50,783 bases of DNA from Clostridia bacterium. Lineage in GTDB: Bacteria; Bacillota; Clostridia; Christensenellales; Borkfalkiaceae. A model generated the notes under the pieces. That model was not told the DNA's origin. It ran no database searches and was given only the letters and a program-made list of their open reading frames with translations. Below are positions 16,269 to 23,633 of the stretch, piece by piece. The stretch lies in NCBI GenBank assembly GCA_017466825.1, contig JAFTTJ010000013.1, forward strand, positions 1 through 50,783. Reading direction: 5' to 3'. Each line of letters begins with the position of its first letter. Positions within the stretch are counted from its first letter, which is position 1. The position numbers and the translations under genes were made by a program.

Positions 16269-17705
16269 ATGTCAAAAGTAAGAACGAGATTTGCGCCTAG
16301 CCCAACGGGCTTTATGCACCTTGGCGGTCTTCGTACCGCTCTTTACGCCTACCTTTACGCAAAGGCTAACGGCGGAGACTTTATTCTCCGCGTTGAAGAC
16401 ACCGACCAACAGCGTTACGTCGAAGGGGCTGTAGAACTTATTTACAGTTCGCTTTTAGAGTCGGGGCTTAAATATGACGAAGGTCCGGATATTGGCGGTA
16501 ACTACGGTCCGTATATCCAAAGCGAAAGAAAGCATATCTACGGCGAATACGCTAAAAAACTCGTCGAACTCGGCGGAGCGTATTATTGTTTTTGTTCAAA
16601 GGAAAGACTTGAGAGTTTGACCGACGAAAACGGCAACAGAAAGTACGACAAGCATTGCTTAAAACTCTCTAAAGAAGAAGTTGAAAGAAGAATTGCAAGC
16701 GGTGAGCCTTACGTTATCCGCCAAAATATTCCCACCGAAGGCACTTCGTCTTACGAAGACCTTATTTACGGAAGAATAGACGTTGATTATAAAGAACTCG
16801 AAGACAACGTTTTAATTAAGTCGGACGGTATGCCTACTTATAACTTTGCAAACGTTATCGACGACCACCTTATGGGCATAACTCACGTTATTCGCGGTAC
16901 GGAATATCTTTCTTCTACCCCCAAATACAACCTTATGTACGACGCTTTCGGTTGGGAAAGGCCCGTTTATATACATCTTCCTACGATAATGAAAGACGCT
17001 ACGAGAAAACTCTCTAAGCGCTACGGCGACGCCAACTTTGACGATTTCGTGTCTAAGGGCTACTTAAAGGAAGCGATTATCAACTACGTCGCTCTTCTCG
17101 GTTGGGCGCCTAAGGACAATTCTGAAAAGATGACTCTTACCGAAATGGTTGAAAAATTTTCGCTCGACGGCATTTCAAAGTCCCCGTCTATCTTTGACGA
17201 AGTTAAACTCCGTTGGCTCAACGGCGAATACGTAAAGGCTTTGACCGACGAAGAGTTTTACGATATCGCTCGCCCCTTCCTTGAAAAATCTAAGGTGAAC
17301 GGCGTTTTCGACCTTAAAAAGATTGCTAAACTCTTGCATTCTAGAGTGGACGTTTTAGGCGAAATTCCCGAAAAAATAGATTGGCTTGCCGAACTCACCC
17401 CTTACGACCTTGCCCTTTTTGACAACAAGAAGAACAAGACGAGCGCCGACGTCGCGCGAGATTTATTGCCAAAGATTAAAGAGACTATTTTGGCTATCGA
17501 CGAGTTTGAAAACGACAAAATCTTTGCAACCCTTTCTGAAAAGGCAGGCGAATTCGGCGTTAAGAGCGGAGCGATTTTCTGGGTGCTTAGAATTGCAATC
17601 ACAGGTCAAAGCGTTACCCCCGGTGGCGCAACCGAACTCGCCGCCCTTATCGGCAAGGACGAAACGGTAAAGAGAATTGACTATTCTTTATCTCTCTTGG
17701 GCTAA
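16269..17705 (+). CDS. gltX: glutamate--tRNA ligase
   Basis: A 478-residue class I synthetase of normal length. RFAPSPTGFMHLGGLRTALY carries the HIGH-equivalent (HLGG), and ATRKLSKRYGD is the KMSKS-equivalent. The C-terminal helical domain from about residue 330 recognises the anticodon. It charges tRNA-Glu in the cytosol (and tRNA-Gln in organisms lacking GlnRS; that cannot be told here). The ribosome site AAGGTG supports the start. A GGGAGTGA/TCGCTCCC terminator follows. Confidence 0.97.
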   Translation: MSKVRTRFAPSPTGFMHLGGLRTALYAYLYAKANGGDFILRVEDTDQQRYVEGAVELIYSSLLESGLKYDEGPDIGGNYGPYIQSERKHIYGEYAKKLVELGGAYYCFCSKERLESLTDENGNRKYDKHCLKLSKEEVERRIASGEPYVIRQNIPTEGTSSYEDLIYGRIDVDYKELEDNVLIKSDGMPTYNFANVIDDHLMGITHVIRGTEYLSSTPKYNLMYDAFGWERPVYIHLPTIMKDATRKLSKRYGDANFDDFVSKGYLKEAIINYVALLGWAPKDNSEKMTLTEMVEKFSLDGISKSPSIFDEVKLRWLNGEYVKALTDEEFYDIARPFLEKSKVNGVFDLKKIAKLLHSRVDVLGEIPEKIDWLAELTPYDLALFDNKKNKTSADVARDLLPKIKETILAIDEFENDKIFATLSEKAGEFGVKSGAIFWVLRIAITGQSVTPGGATELAALIGKDETVKRIDYSLSLLG

Positions 17706-17769
17706 AAGACTTGTAAGTTTTGCAAAAGCGTTACTGTTTAAATAATATAATATATAATGTATTGAAAAA

Positions 17770-17794
17770 GGGAGTGAAAGTCGCTCCCTTTTTT
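17770..17794 (+). terminator. gltX terminator
   Basis: GGGAGTGA pairs with TCGCTCCC (one G.U pair) and is followed by six T. Confidence 0.85.
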
Positions 17795-17842
17795 ATTGTT
17801 AGATAATTTTAAAATTTGCTAATTTATATACTAGCATTAGAT

Positions 17843-17877
17843 AAAAAATACGGCGTTGCGATTTTCGCAACGCCGTA
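17843..17877 (-). terminator. cvpA terminator
   Basis: TACGGCGTTGCG pairs with CGCAACGCCGTA; the T-run lies on the minus-strand side. Confidence 0.85.
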
Positions 17878-17922
17878 AAAGAGCATAGTTATAACTTTTT
17901 TATTGGTTAAAAAGCAAGTAAA

Positions 17923-18567
17923 TTAAGCAGCGGTTACTGCGGAATAACCCTTGCAGATTAAATCCCAAATTTGACCGAAGAAGCCCGAAACGACGTCCAT
18001 GTGGTCGAGAATAAACGGTTTAACGGCAAAACCACCGTCGCTAATAAACGCCAAAGCGTCAGCCATAGCGGTGGTAACGCCTTCGGGAATAAACGTCCAG
18101 TTGAGAGCCGAAGTCCAAAGAAGAAGAACAGCGCCAACTAAAATTACGCCGAAAGCAAGGCCAAGGATAAGACCGAAAATTCTGTCGAATACCTTAATAA
18201 CGGGAAGGTCGCAAATCTTGAAGAAGATTTTGAAGAACTTCCAAACGAGAGAAACGACGATAAAAAGAACTACGTAAAGAACTAAAAGCATAGCCCATTC
18301 TGCAAAGAGAGTTGCGGTAGTCTTGCCGAATTCTGCTGCGTAAGAGTCAAGGAAGGTGAGCGGAGCAAGTAAACCTGCTAAACCGTCGACAACGCCTTTA
18401 AGGAAAAGGTCGTATAAAAGGTTGTAAACGGGCATAAGTAAAAGATACGCGCCGATAAAACCGATGAAAATACTTAAAACACCGTAAATTTGTTTAGCAA
18501 AACCCCTAAAAAGACCGATAAGTCCAAATACTATGAGAATTGCGCCACAAGCAATGTCTAAAATCAT
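17923..18567 (-). CDS. CvpA family membrane protein
   Basis: A 214-residue protein with four to five membrane helices. The start MILDIACGAILIVFGLIGLF followed by RGF fits the CvpA pattern (D-x-x-x-G-x-x-x-G-x-x-RG), and VFDRIFGLILGLAFG in the second half matches the family's second conserved segment. CvpA proteins affect colicin V export in E. coli and envelope functions elsewhere; the molecular role is unclear. A GGAGG sits about 12 nt before the ATG. Transcribed alone. Confidence 0.85.
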   Translation of the reverse strand: MILDIACGAILIVFGLIGLFRGFAKQIYGVLSIFIGFIGAYLLLMPVYNLLYDLFLKGVVDGLAGLLAPLTFLDSYAAEFGKTTATLFAEWAMLLVLYVVLFIVVSLVWKFFKIFFKICDLPVIKVFDRIFGLILGLAFGVILVGAVLLLWTSALNWTFIPEGVTTAMADALAFISDGGFAVKPFILDHMDVVSGFFGQIWDLICKGYSAVTAA

Positions 18568-18635
18568 AGTGGATGTAAACCTCCATATACGTCAGTATAG
18601 TTATTTTAACACATTATTTTTTATTTTGCAAGTAG

Positions 18636-18669
18636 TTTACAAAAATTATTATTGTTAATAATAATATTT
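18636..18669 (+). promoter_or_regulatory. yyaC promoter, leaderless type
   Basis: TTTACA (18636-18641), 17-nt spacer and TAATAA (18659-18664) end 5 nt before the ATG at 18670; there is no ribosome site. Confidence 0.4.
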
Positions 18670-19203
18670 ATGGAAAAATTTTGTGTAAATTACGACTTTT
18701 TAGGGTCGGACGTTAAAATTTGTAAAACTCTTGCTAAAATTTTGGGTAAAAAGTTGCCCGTTATCGTGTGTATCGGCACGGACGCCGTAGTCGGCGACTG
18801 CCTAGGTCCGCTCGTAGGGAGCCTTTTAAAGGAACGCCTTAAAGGAAAAACCTACGTTTTTGGCACGGTGGAAAGCCCCGTTACCGCAAAGGAAGTGCAA
18901 ACCGTTGGCGAATTTATTAAAAACGCCTACCCCTATTCCCCCGTGCTCGCTATCGACGCCGCGCTCGGTAGCCCCGACGAAATAGGCAGTTTAAAAATTG
19001 CCGATTGCCCCATAAAACCCGGGCTTGGGGTGGATAAAAACCTGCAAAGCCTTGGCACGGCGTCTATAATGGGCGTCGTCGAAGATAGAGATAGGGGCAA
19101 AAACCTTTTGTCAACCGTCAGATTTTCACTCGTATACAAAATGGCAAAGGCAATTTGTGGGGGCGTTTCGTGCTTTATTGAAAACTGTTTGGGCTACGAA
19201 TAG
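18670..19203 (+). CDS. yyaC: YyaC-like (DUF1256, GPR-protease-fold) protein
   Basis: A 177-residue protein from the ATG at 18670; an upstream in-frame ATG at 18652 has no support. VIVCIGTDAVVGDCLGPLVG is the hallmark of YyaC/DUF1256, a family related to the germination protease GPR and hydrogenase maturation proteases, and AIDAALG and KPGLGVDKNLQSLG are its other conserved blocks. YyaC is a sporulation-associated protein in Bacillus with poorly defined function. Together with the CwlD-like gene it suggests spore-former ancestry. No ribosome site; see the promoter entry. Confidence 0.88.
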   Translation: MEKFCVNYDFLGSDVKICKTLAKILGKKLPVIVCIGTDAVVGDCLGPLVGSLLKERLKGKTYVFGTVESPVTAKEVQTVGEFIKNAYPYSPVLAIDAALGSPDEIGSLKIADCPIKPGLGVDKNLQSLGTASIMGVVEDRDRGKNLLSTVRFSLVYKMAKAICGGVSCFIENCLGYE

Positions 19204-19272
19204 CCCTTATTTTTTTTAAAAAGAATAATTCCCCTTTAAAAAATTTTAATACTATTTTTTATAAAAATTGCA

Positions 19273-19291
19273 GTTAATCGACTTATAGACC
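19273..19291 (+). repeat. CTTATAG motif copy (19273)
   Basis: GTTAATCGACTTATAGACC, 70 nt after the yyaC stop and upstream of the padR promoter. Confidence 0.7.
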
Positions 19292-19364
19292 GTTTTTTTG
19301 CATAAAATTTTATAAATAAGGCTCATTTTTCCCGTGGCGACGAAAAAAACTTTTCAAAAAAGTA

Positions 19365-19400
19365 TTGACATACTATGCAACGCGTGGTATAATACTATGC
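19365..19400 (+). promoter_or_regulatory. padR operon promoter with direct-repeat operator
   Basis: Consensus TTGACA (19365-19370), 17-nt spacer, TATAAT (19388-19393). ATACTATGC occurs at 19370-19378 and again at 19392-19400, 22 bp apart on the same DNA face and flanking the core promoter. This suits autoregulation by the PadR repressor encoded next. Confidence 0.65.
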
Positions 19401-19445
19401 GTAACAAGGTATTTGGTTGTCGACCTTATCGGCAAAGGAGAAGAG

Positions 19446-19757
19446 ATGGACGTTCAGTTAAAACGCGGGCTTTTAGACGTATGCGTATTGGCGGTTTTAA
19501 AGCAGGGCGAGTCTTACGGGTATAAAATAATATCCGAACTGTCGCCTTACATTGAAATTTGCGAATCCACACTCTACCCCATTTTAAAAAGGCTTGAAAA
19601 GAGCGGATGCGTAACCACGCGCACCGCCGAGCATAACGGGCGTCTGCGTAAGTACTATATGATTACGCAGATGGGTAAGCACAAAATTAACGAGTTTTTG
19701 TCGGATATGGACGAATTTGTTAAAGTTCACGAGTTTATAAGGAGAAGAAACGTATGA
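19446..19757 (+). CDS. PadR family transcriptional regulator
   Basis: A 103-residue winged-helix protein from the ATG at 19446, with AAAGGAG upstream; the longer frame from 19365 runs into the promoter. VLAVLKQGESYGYKI (recognition region) and STLYPILKRLEKSGCV are typical for PadR, followed by RLRKYYMIT. PadR proteins are dimeric repressors, often controlling their own operon. It overlaps the DUF1700 gene by an ATGA, and PadR-DUF1700-DUF4097 is a recurrent Firmicute arrangement. Confidence 0.93.
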   Translation: MDVQLKRGLLDVCVLAVLKQGESYGYKIISELSPYIEICESTLYPILKRLEKSGCVTTRTAEHNGRLRKYYMITQMGKHKINEFLSDMDEFVKVHEFIRRRNV

Positions 19758-20359
19758 CGGCTAAAGAGTGGTTGGAAATTTTAGAATCGGAATTAAAAAA
19801 ATTGCCCAAAGCCGAGCGTGAAGGGATTATATCATATTATAATGAGATGATTGCCGACGGGTTAGAGTGTGGAAAAGACGAGCAAGAAATTGTAAATTCG
19901 CTCGGCAACCCGTTTGACGTTGCGTCAAAGATTTTGCAAGAAAACGGAATTTATCAAAAAGCGGGTGAAGGCAACCAAGAGTTTTACCAAACCCCACCGC
20001 CGAGAAAAAACGGCTTGCCCGTTTGGGCAATGCTTTTAATAGGCTTTTTCGGCGTGGTAGTGGGAATACCCGTAGTCGTAAGCCTTTTCGCCGCATGGCT
20101 TGCCGTAGTTATTTCGTTTTGGGCATGTTTTATTGCCTTCGTCGTTAGCGCGGTCGGTTGCGCGCTAGGCGCTATCGTGGCGATATTTATGGGAATAGTC
20201 GGCGCTATTGAAAACGGATGGGCGATCGTCGGGGCTTGTATTTTAGGCACGGGCGTTTGCTCGCTACTTTCGGTAGGCTTTTGGTATCTTTCAATCGGCT
20301 TTGGCAAACTGACCGTTTGGGTAAAAAAACTAATAACTGAAAGGGGTAAAAAAGCATGA
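19754..20359 (+). CDS. DUF1700 family membrane protein
   Basis: A 201-residue protein. The N-terminal 65 residues (EWLEILESELKKLPKAERE, then YYNEMIADGLECGKDEQEI and SLGNPFDVA) are the soluble HAAS-like part; a proline-rich linker and four or so glycine-rich membrane helices (about 90-190) follow. This is the DUF1700 pattern, a membrane protein that travels with PadR regulators. Overlaps of 4 nt on both sides show tight coupling with padR and the DUF4097 gene. Its role, perhaps envelope stress sensing with DUF4097, is inferred. Confidence 0.88.
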   Translation: MTAKEWLEILESELKKLPKAEREGIISYYNEMIADGLECGKDEQEIVNSLGNPFDVASKILQENGIYQKAGEGNQEFYQTPPPRKNGLPVWAMLLIGFFGVVVGIPVVVSLFAAWLAVVISFWACFIAFVVSAVGCALGAIVAIFMGIVGAIENGWAIVGACILGTGVCSLLSVGFWYLSIGFGKLTVWVKKLITERGKKA

Positions 20360-21267
20360 AAAATTTTATTAAAGTTTTAGTGATAGTCGGTATAATTTTA
20401 ACCCTTGTAGGCGGAACGATTTTCGTGATAAGTATGAGCGCTAACGGTTGGGATTTTAATTCGCTATCCACAAGGACTGTTGAAGAAAAAACTATCGACT
20501 TAGAAGACGGTATCGACGACGTTAATTCGGTTAAAGTTATCGCGGCGACCGCCAACGTAAACCTAACCTACCACGACGAGCAAAGAATAACCGTAGAGTG
20601 CTACGACGTCATATCAAAAAAAGGCGAACTTTTAAGAGAAGTAACCGCAAACGTAGTAGGCAACGAACTTATAATAAAGGACGAATCTAAGAATTTTCAA
20701 TTGTTTTCACTAGGTTTTGAAAACGCAGCGATAACCGTAAAATTACCTAGGGGAAAGGTCGTTAGCGCAGGCGTAGAAATAAGCACGGGCTCTATAAAAA
20801 TAGGCGAAAAGGGCGAAGAGATAAATTTTGGCAACCTAGATTTAGAAACGAGCACGGGGCATATAAAAATGGAAGCAAACCTTACGTGCAACGCAGTTTA
20901 TTTGACGACGAGTACGGGCGCGGTTTATATAAACGGCAACCTAAACGCAACCGAAATCGAAGTTGAAGGCTCTACTAGCGATTTAGTTATAAACGGCAGT
21001 ATCGTTGCAAAGGAAATAGAGATTGACCATAGCACGGGCGACGTAACTTGTAACGCCTTTATAACGGCGGAAGAAATCTACGTAGGCACTAGCACGGGCG
21101 ACGTAGAACTCAAACTTTTAGGCTCTCAAAACGATTATTCTTATACCTACGATATAGGTACTGGTAAAAGTAATATTTTCCCCACTTTCGGCGGGGCAAA
21201 AAACGTGCACGTGGAAACGGGCACGGGCGACGTGTTTATTTATTTTGAAGTGTCGCCACATTTATAA
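20356..21267 (+). CDS. DUF4097 beta-repeat membrane-anchored protein
   Basis: A 303-residue protein with one N-terminal membrane helix (about residues 4-27) and an external beta-repeat region. The hallmark STG motif recurs about every 20-25 residues (ISTGSIKIG, TSTGHIKM, TSTGAVYI, HSTGDVTC, TSTGDVEL, TGTGDVFI), as in DUF4097 beta-helix proteins. It is the last gene of the PadR operon, starting at the ATGA overlap with DUF1700. A direct-repeat block with terminator follows at 21289. Confidence 0.88.
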   Translation: MKNFIKVLVIVGIILTLVGGTIFVISMSANGWDFNSLSTRTVEEKTIDLEDGIDDVNSVKVIAATANVNLTYHDEQRITVECYDVISKKGELLREVTANVVGNELIIKDESKNFQLFSLGFENAAITVKLPRGKVVSAGVEISTGSIKIGEKGEEINFGNLDLETSTGHIKMEANLTCNAVYLTTSTGAVYINGNLNATEIEVEGSTSDLVINGSIVAKEIEIDHSTGDVTCNAFITAEEIYVGTSTGDVELKLLGSQNDYSYTYDIGTGKSNIFPTFGGAKNVHVETGTGDVFIYFEVSPHL

Positions 21268-21288
21268 AAATTAGAGCGAATTTTGTTA

Positions 21289-21406
21289 AAAGTTAGGCTA
21301 TAAGTCGGTTAATTGATTGTTTTAGCAAAACCACCAGCAAAATTTAAGTATAAAAGATTAAAAAACGCCCGAGCGGAAAAGTTATTCCGCTCGGGCGTAA
21401 GTTTTT
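21289..21406 (+). repeat. 118-bp direct repeat, left copy (with terminator)
   Basis: Matches 22749-22866 at all but a few positions. It contains the CTTATAG motif (reverse orientation, 21294-21314) and a terminator whose stem CGCCCGAGCGGAA pairs with TTCCGCTCGGGCG (21366-21397). The two copies bracket exactly one gene. Confidence 0.9.
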
Positions 21407-21450
21407 CGACTTTTAAAGCGAGAAACATTCGTAAAATTTTATAATACGTA

Positions 21451-21479
21451 TTGCAATGGCGCGTATCGTATGGTATAAT
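21451..21479 (+). promoter_or_regulatory. promoter of lipoprotein gene 21501
   Basis: TTGCAA (21451-21456), 17-nt spacer, TATAAT (21474-21479). Confidence 0.75.
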
Positions 21480-21500
21480 GTAAAGCATAAAGGAGGCAAT

Positions 21501-22742
21501 ATGAAAAGAATAATAGCAATAATTTTATTAGTTGCAAGCCTACTAACTTTTATATCGTGTAAAAAAAATGATAAAAAAGAAGACGTAGAAATAGTTAGTT
21601 GCACATATAGGTCTATTGGTTATAGTAATTTTTCATATAAAGGGTTTTTAAATCAGGTTGAAGAATATAATGAAGATGTTAGTGAAGACTTTTTCGTCGT
21701 TGCGCCACAAGATTATAGCGTTAGGCCGGGATGGTTTTTAAGCGTTAGCGAAAGGTGGATAAAAGAAGAAAGTATTAGAAAAAAAACAGTTTTGGTTCAG
21801 CAATCTTTTTACGTTTGCAACGAAGAAAAATACGGACGGCAAGTTATGGACTGGGGGCAATATGGGGGCTTTGGGATAAATTTTGAAGTGGAGTTTGTTT
21901 CAAATGGTGTATACTTACCCAAATATGATCAAGAAATAATTATAAAGCATATATTCGTAAGCGAAATAGGAAATGCCGTTGATCTTTATCAGGGGGAAAC
22001 GTGTTTTGCTTCTATGACATTTATGTTTTGGGATGAAATACCGACTGAAGAAAATAGAAAAATTTACGTGGAAAACTATATAAGAGATAACGTAATGCCC
22101 CATAGCGAATATTTAGTTCGTAATGAAAATGGTGAAATTAAAAAATCGGATGACGTTTTTGACGCAAGCGACGTTCCGCAAGAAAAGCAGATATATACCG
22201 GTTTAGGATTCCTTCACGATTCTAATGTGAGAGATACTTTTGAGCCCCTGGCAAAATATGGGTTACCGTTTTTATATCTTGAATATATACATCTTGAAGA
22301 TTCTAATTGGGAAGGCAGACCACTTAATTGGCCGACGACGGAAATTAGCATATATGCAAAAGATTACGATGACAACAATAACCTTGTAGAACCGTTTTTT
22401 GGTAGTAAGGTTGATATTTATATTGACGAATTGGGCGGTAAGAGAGTGACGCCCATTTGGACTAATTTTACAGTGGAAATGGTCACAGTACCATTGTATA
22501 TAGAAGAATTTGACGTAGAATTAGTCCGGCTTGAAGAAATCTCAGTCCAAATAACTGGATTACCTTACACCAGCGTAGTTAATCTTTATTACGACGACTT
22601 TTGTTGCGCAACGATAAGTTATTATTCCGTGGGAGATGCCGTTTTAACGACAAAAGAAGAGCGCTATGCGTATTTTGAAAATTACGTAAAGACTTATTTG
22701 CGTTATTATAACCCCAACGAAGAAGTTGAACAAGCAAATTAA
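21501..22742 (+). CDS. putative lipoprotein with internal duplication
   Basis: A 413-residue protein from the ATG at 21501 with AAAGGAGG; the earlier ATG at 21456 overlaps the promoter. The signal sequence MKRIIAIILLVASLLTFISC ends in a lipobox Cys. Two related halves are visible: VDLYQGETCFASMTFMFW with ENRKIYVENYIRDNV (about 170-205), and VNLYYDDFCCATISYY with EERYAYFENYVKTYL (about 360-400). No family recognised. The gene and its promoter lie alone between two 118-bp direct repeats, suggesting it was gained or duplicated as a cassette. Probably anchored on the outer face of the membrane. Confidence 0.8.
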   Translation: MKRIIAIILLVASLLTFISCKKNDKKEDVEIVSCTYRSIGYSNFSYKGFLNQVEEYNEDVSEDFFVVAPQDYSVRPGWFLSVSERWIKEESIRKKTVLVQQSFYVCNEEKYGRQVMDWGQYGGFGINFEVEFVSNGVYLPKYDQEIIIKHIFVSEIGNAVDLYQGETCFASMTFMFWDEIPTEENRKIYVENYIRDNVMPHSEYLVRNENGEIKKSDDVFDASDVPQEKQIYTGLGFLHDSNVRDTFEPLAKYGLPFLYLEYIHLEDSNWEGRPLNWPTTEISIYAKDYDDNNNLVEPFFGSKVDIYIDELGGKRVTPIWTNFTVEMVTVPLYIEEFDVELVRLEEISVQITGLPYTSVVNLYYDDFCCATISYYSVGDAVLTTKEERYAYFENYVKTYLRYYNPNEEVEQAN

Positions 22743-22748
22743 AAAACC

Positions 22749-22866
22749 AAAGTTAGGCTATAAGTCGGTTAATTGATTGTTTTAGCAAAACCGCCAGCAA
22801 AATTTAAGTATAAAAGATTAAAAAACGCCCGAGCGGAAAGAGTTTTCCGCTCGGGCGTAAGTTTTT
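22749..22866 (+). repeat. 118-bp direct repeat, right copy (with terminator)
   Basis: Second copy of the block at 21289-21406. Its terminator stem (22826-22857) also has an A-run on the left, so it can serve both the lipoprotein gene and the convergent PH-like gene. Confidence 0.9.
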
Positions 22867-22898
22867 AACGATTAAAATTTTAACGGCTAAGGCTAAAT

Positions 22899-23351
22899 TT
22901 AAGTTGCGTCCGTTTCGCCGTAACAAACGTTTTTATTAGTCTTGATTATTTCCGCAGAAAAGTCGTCAAAGTTTTTTTGTTCAATAACCACTCTTAAAGT
23001 GCTTTCGTCTTTAAAATTTATGACTAACATATCCGTTTTTAAGTTTTTAACGATACTAGCCATTTCGTTAATTTTGTATTCGTCGCCGATAAACCCAAAC
23101 TTTACTTTTAAAATACCGCCGTCTACTTTGTAGTAAGACGAAACGAGCATTGCCGTAATAAAGACCGAAACGACTATGGGAAGAACTAGACAAAGTAGGG
23201 TAGAAATAATTTTATAACTGTCTAGTTCGATTTGAGAGTTAACTGACTCAATAAACCTAATTAAGTTCCACACGAAACATACCGTGGCGAGCACGTACAT
23301 AACGATAAATAAAACGATAACGAGAGTTGAATATTTATACTTAAACTTCAT
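22899..23351 (-). CDS. small membrane protein with bacterial PH-like domain
   Basis: A 150-residue protein with two N-terminal membrane helices (about 8-32 and 44-70), followed by a soluble part starting SSYYKVDGGILKVKFGFIGDEYKI and ending LRVVIEQKNFDDFSAEI. The order of two helices, then a Y-x-(V/I)-x-x-x-x-L-x-(V/I) strand and I-x-x-(I/M) turn, resembles bacterial PH-domain (DUF304-like) membrane proteins. The assignment is by pattern only. GGATAA precedes the ATG. No operon partner. Confidence 0.6.
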   Translation of the reverse strand: MKFKYKYSTLVIVLFIVMYVLATVCFVWNLIRFIESVNSQIELDSYKIISTLLCLVLPIVVSVFITAMLVSSYYKVDGGILKVKFGFIGDEYKINEMASIVKNLKTDMLVINFKDESTLRVVIEQKNFDDFSAEIIKTNKNVCYGETDAT

Positions 23352-23537
23352 AATTTATCCTTTGCCGAAAAATCGGCTAAACTTATATGCTTATTATATA
23401 ATAAATCACGCTAAAATGCAACACGTATTAAAAATTTTCAAGTATCTTTTGTCAAATTTTGCCAATCTTTTATTCTAGCGTAGTCAAACTTTAAAGCGCA
23501 ACACTAAAAAGTGTTAAAAGTTCAAAAAGGGGGAATA

Positions 23538-23633
23538 ATGGACTATAAGGGCAAGCCCGCCCCTAAAAGATTGCAAAATTTTGCGAGTTATGGTAAAATA
23601 CGCGTAGATTATACTTTTGGAGCAAGCAAATGA
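23538..23633 (+). CDS. 31-residue upstream ORF coupled to the ABC-F gene
   Basis: ATG at 23538 with a strong AAGGGGG ribosome site starts a 31-codon frame (MDYKGKPAPK...FGASK) whose TGA overlaps the ABC-F start codon as ATGA. A leader peptide or coupling ORF is plausible because many ABC-F genes are controlled by translated leaders. Against this, a second promoter (TTGCAA-17-TAAAAT, 23571-23599) lies within the frame, so the ORF could be skipped. Not recognised. Confidence 0.35.
   Translation: MDYKGKPAPKRLQNFASYGKIRVDYTFGASK
23571..23599 (+). promoter_or_regulatory. internal promoter of the ABC-F gene
   Basis: TTGCAA (23571-23576), 17-nt spacer, TAAAAT (23594-23599), upstream of GGAGC and the ATG at 23630. 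Confidence 0.55.
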
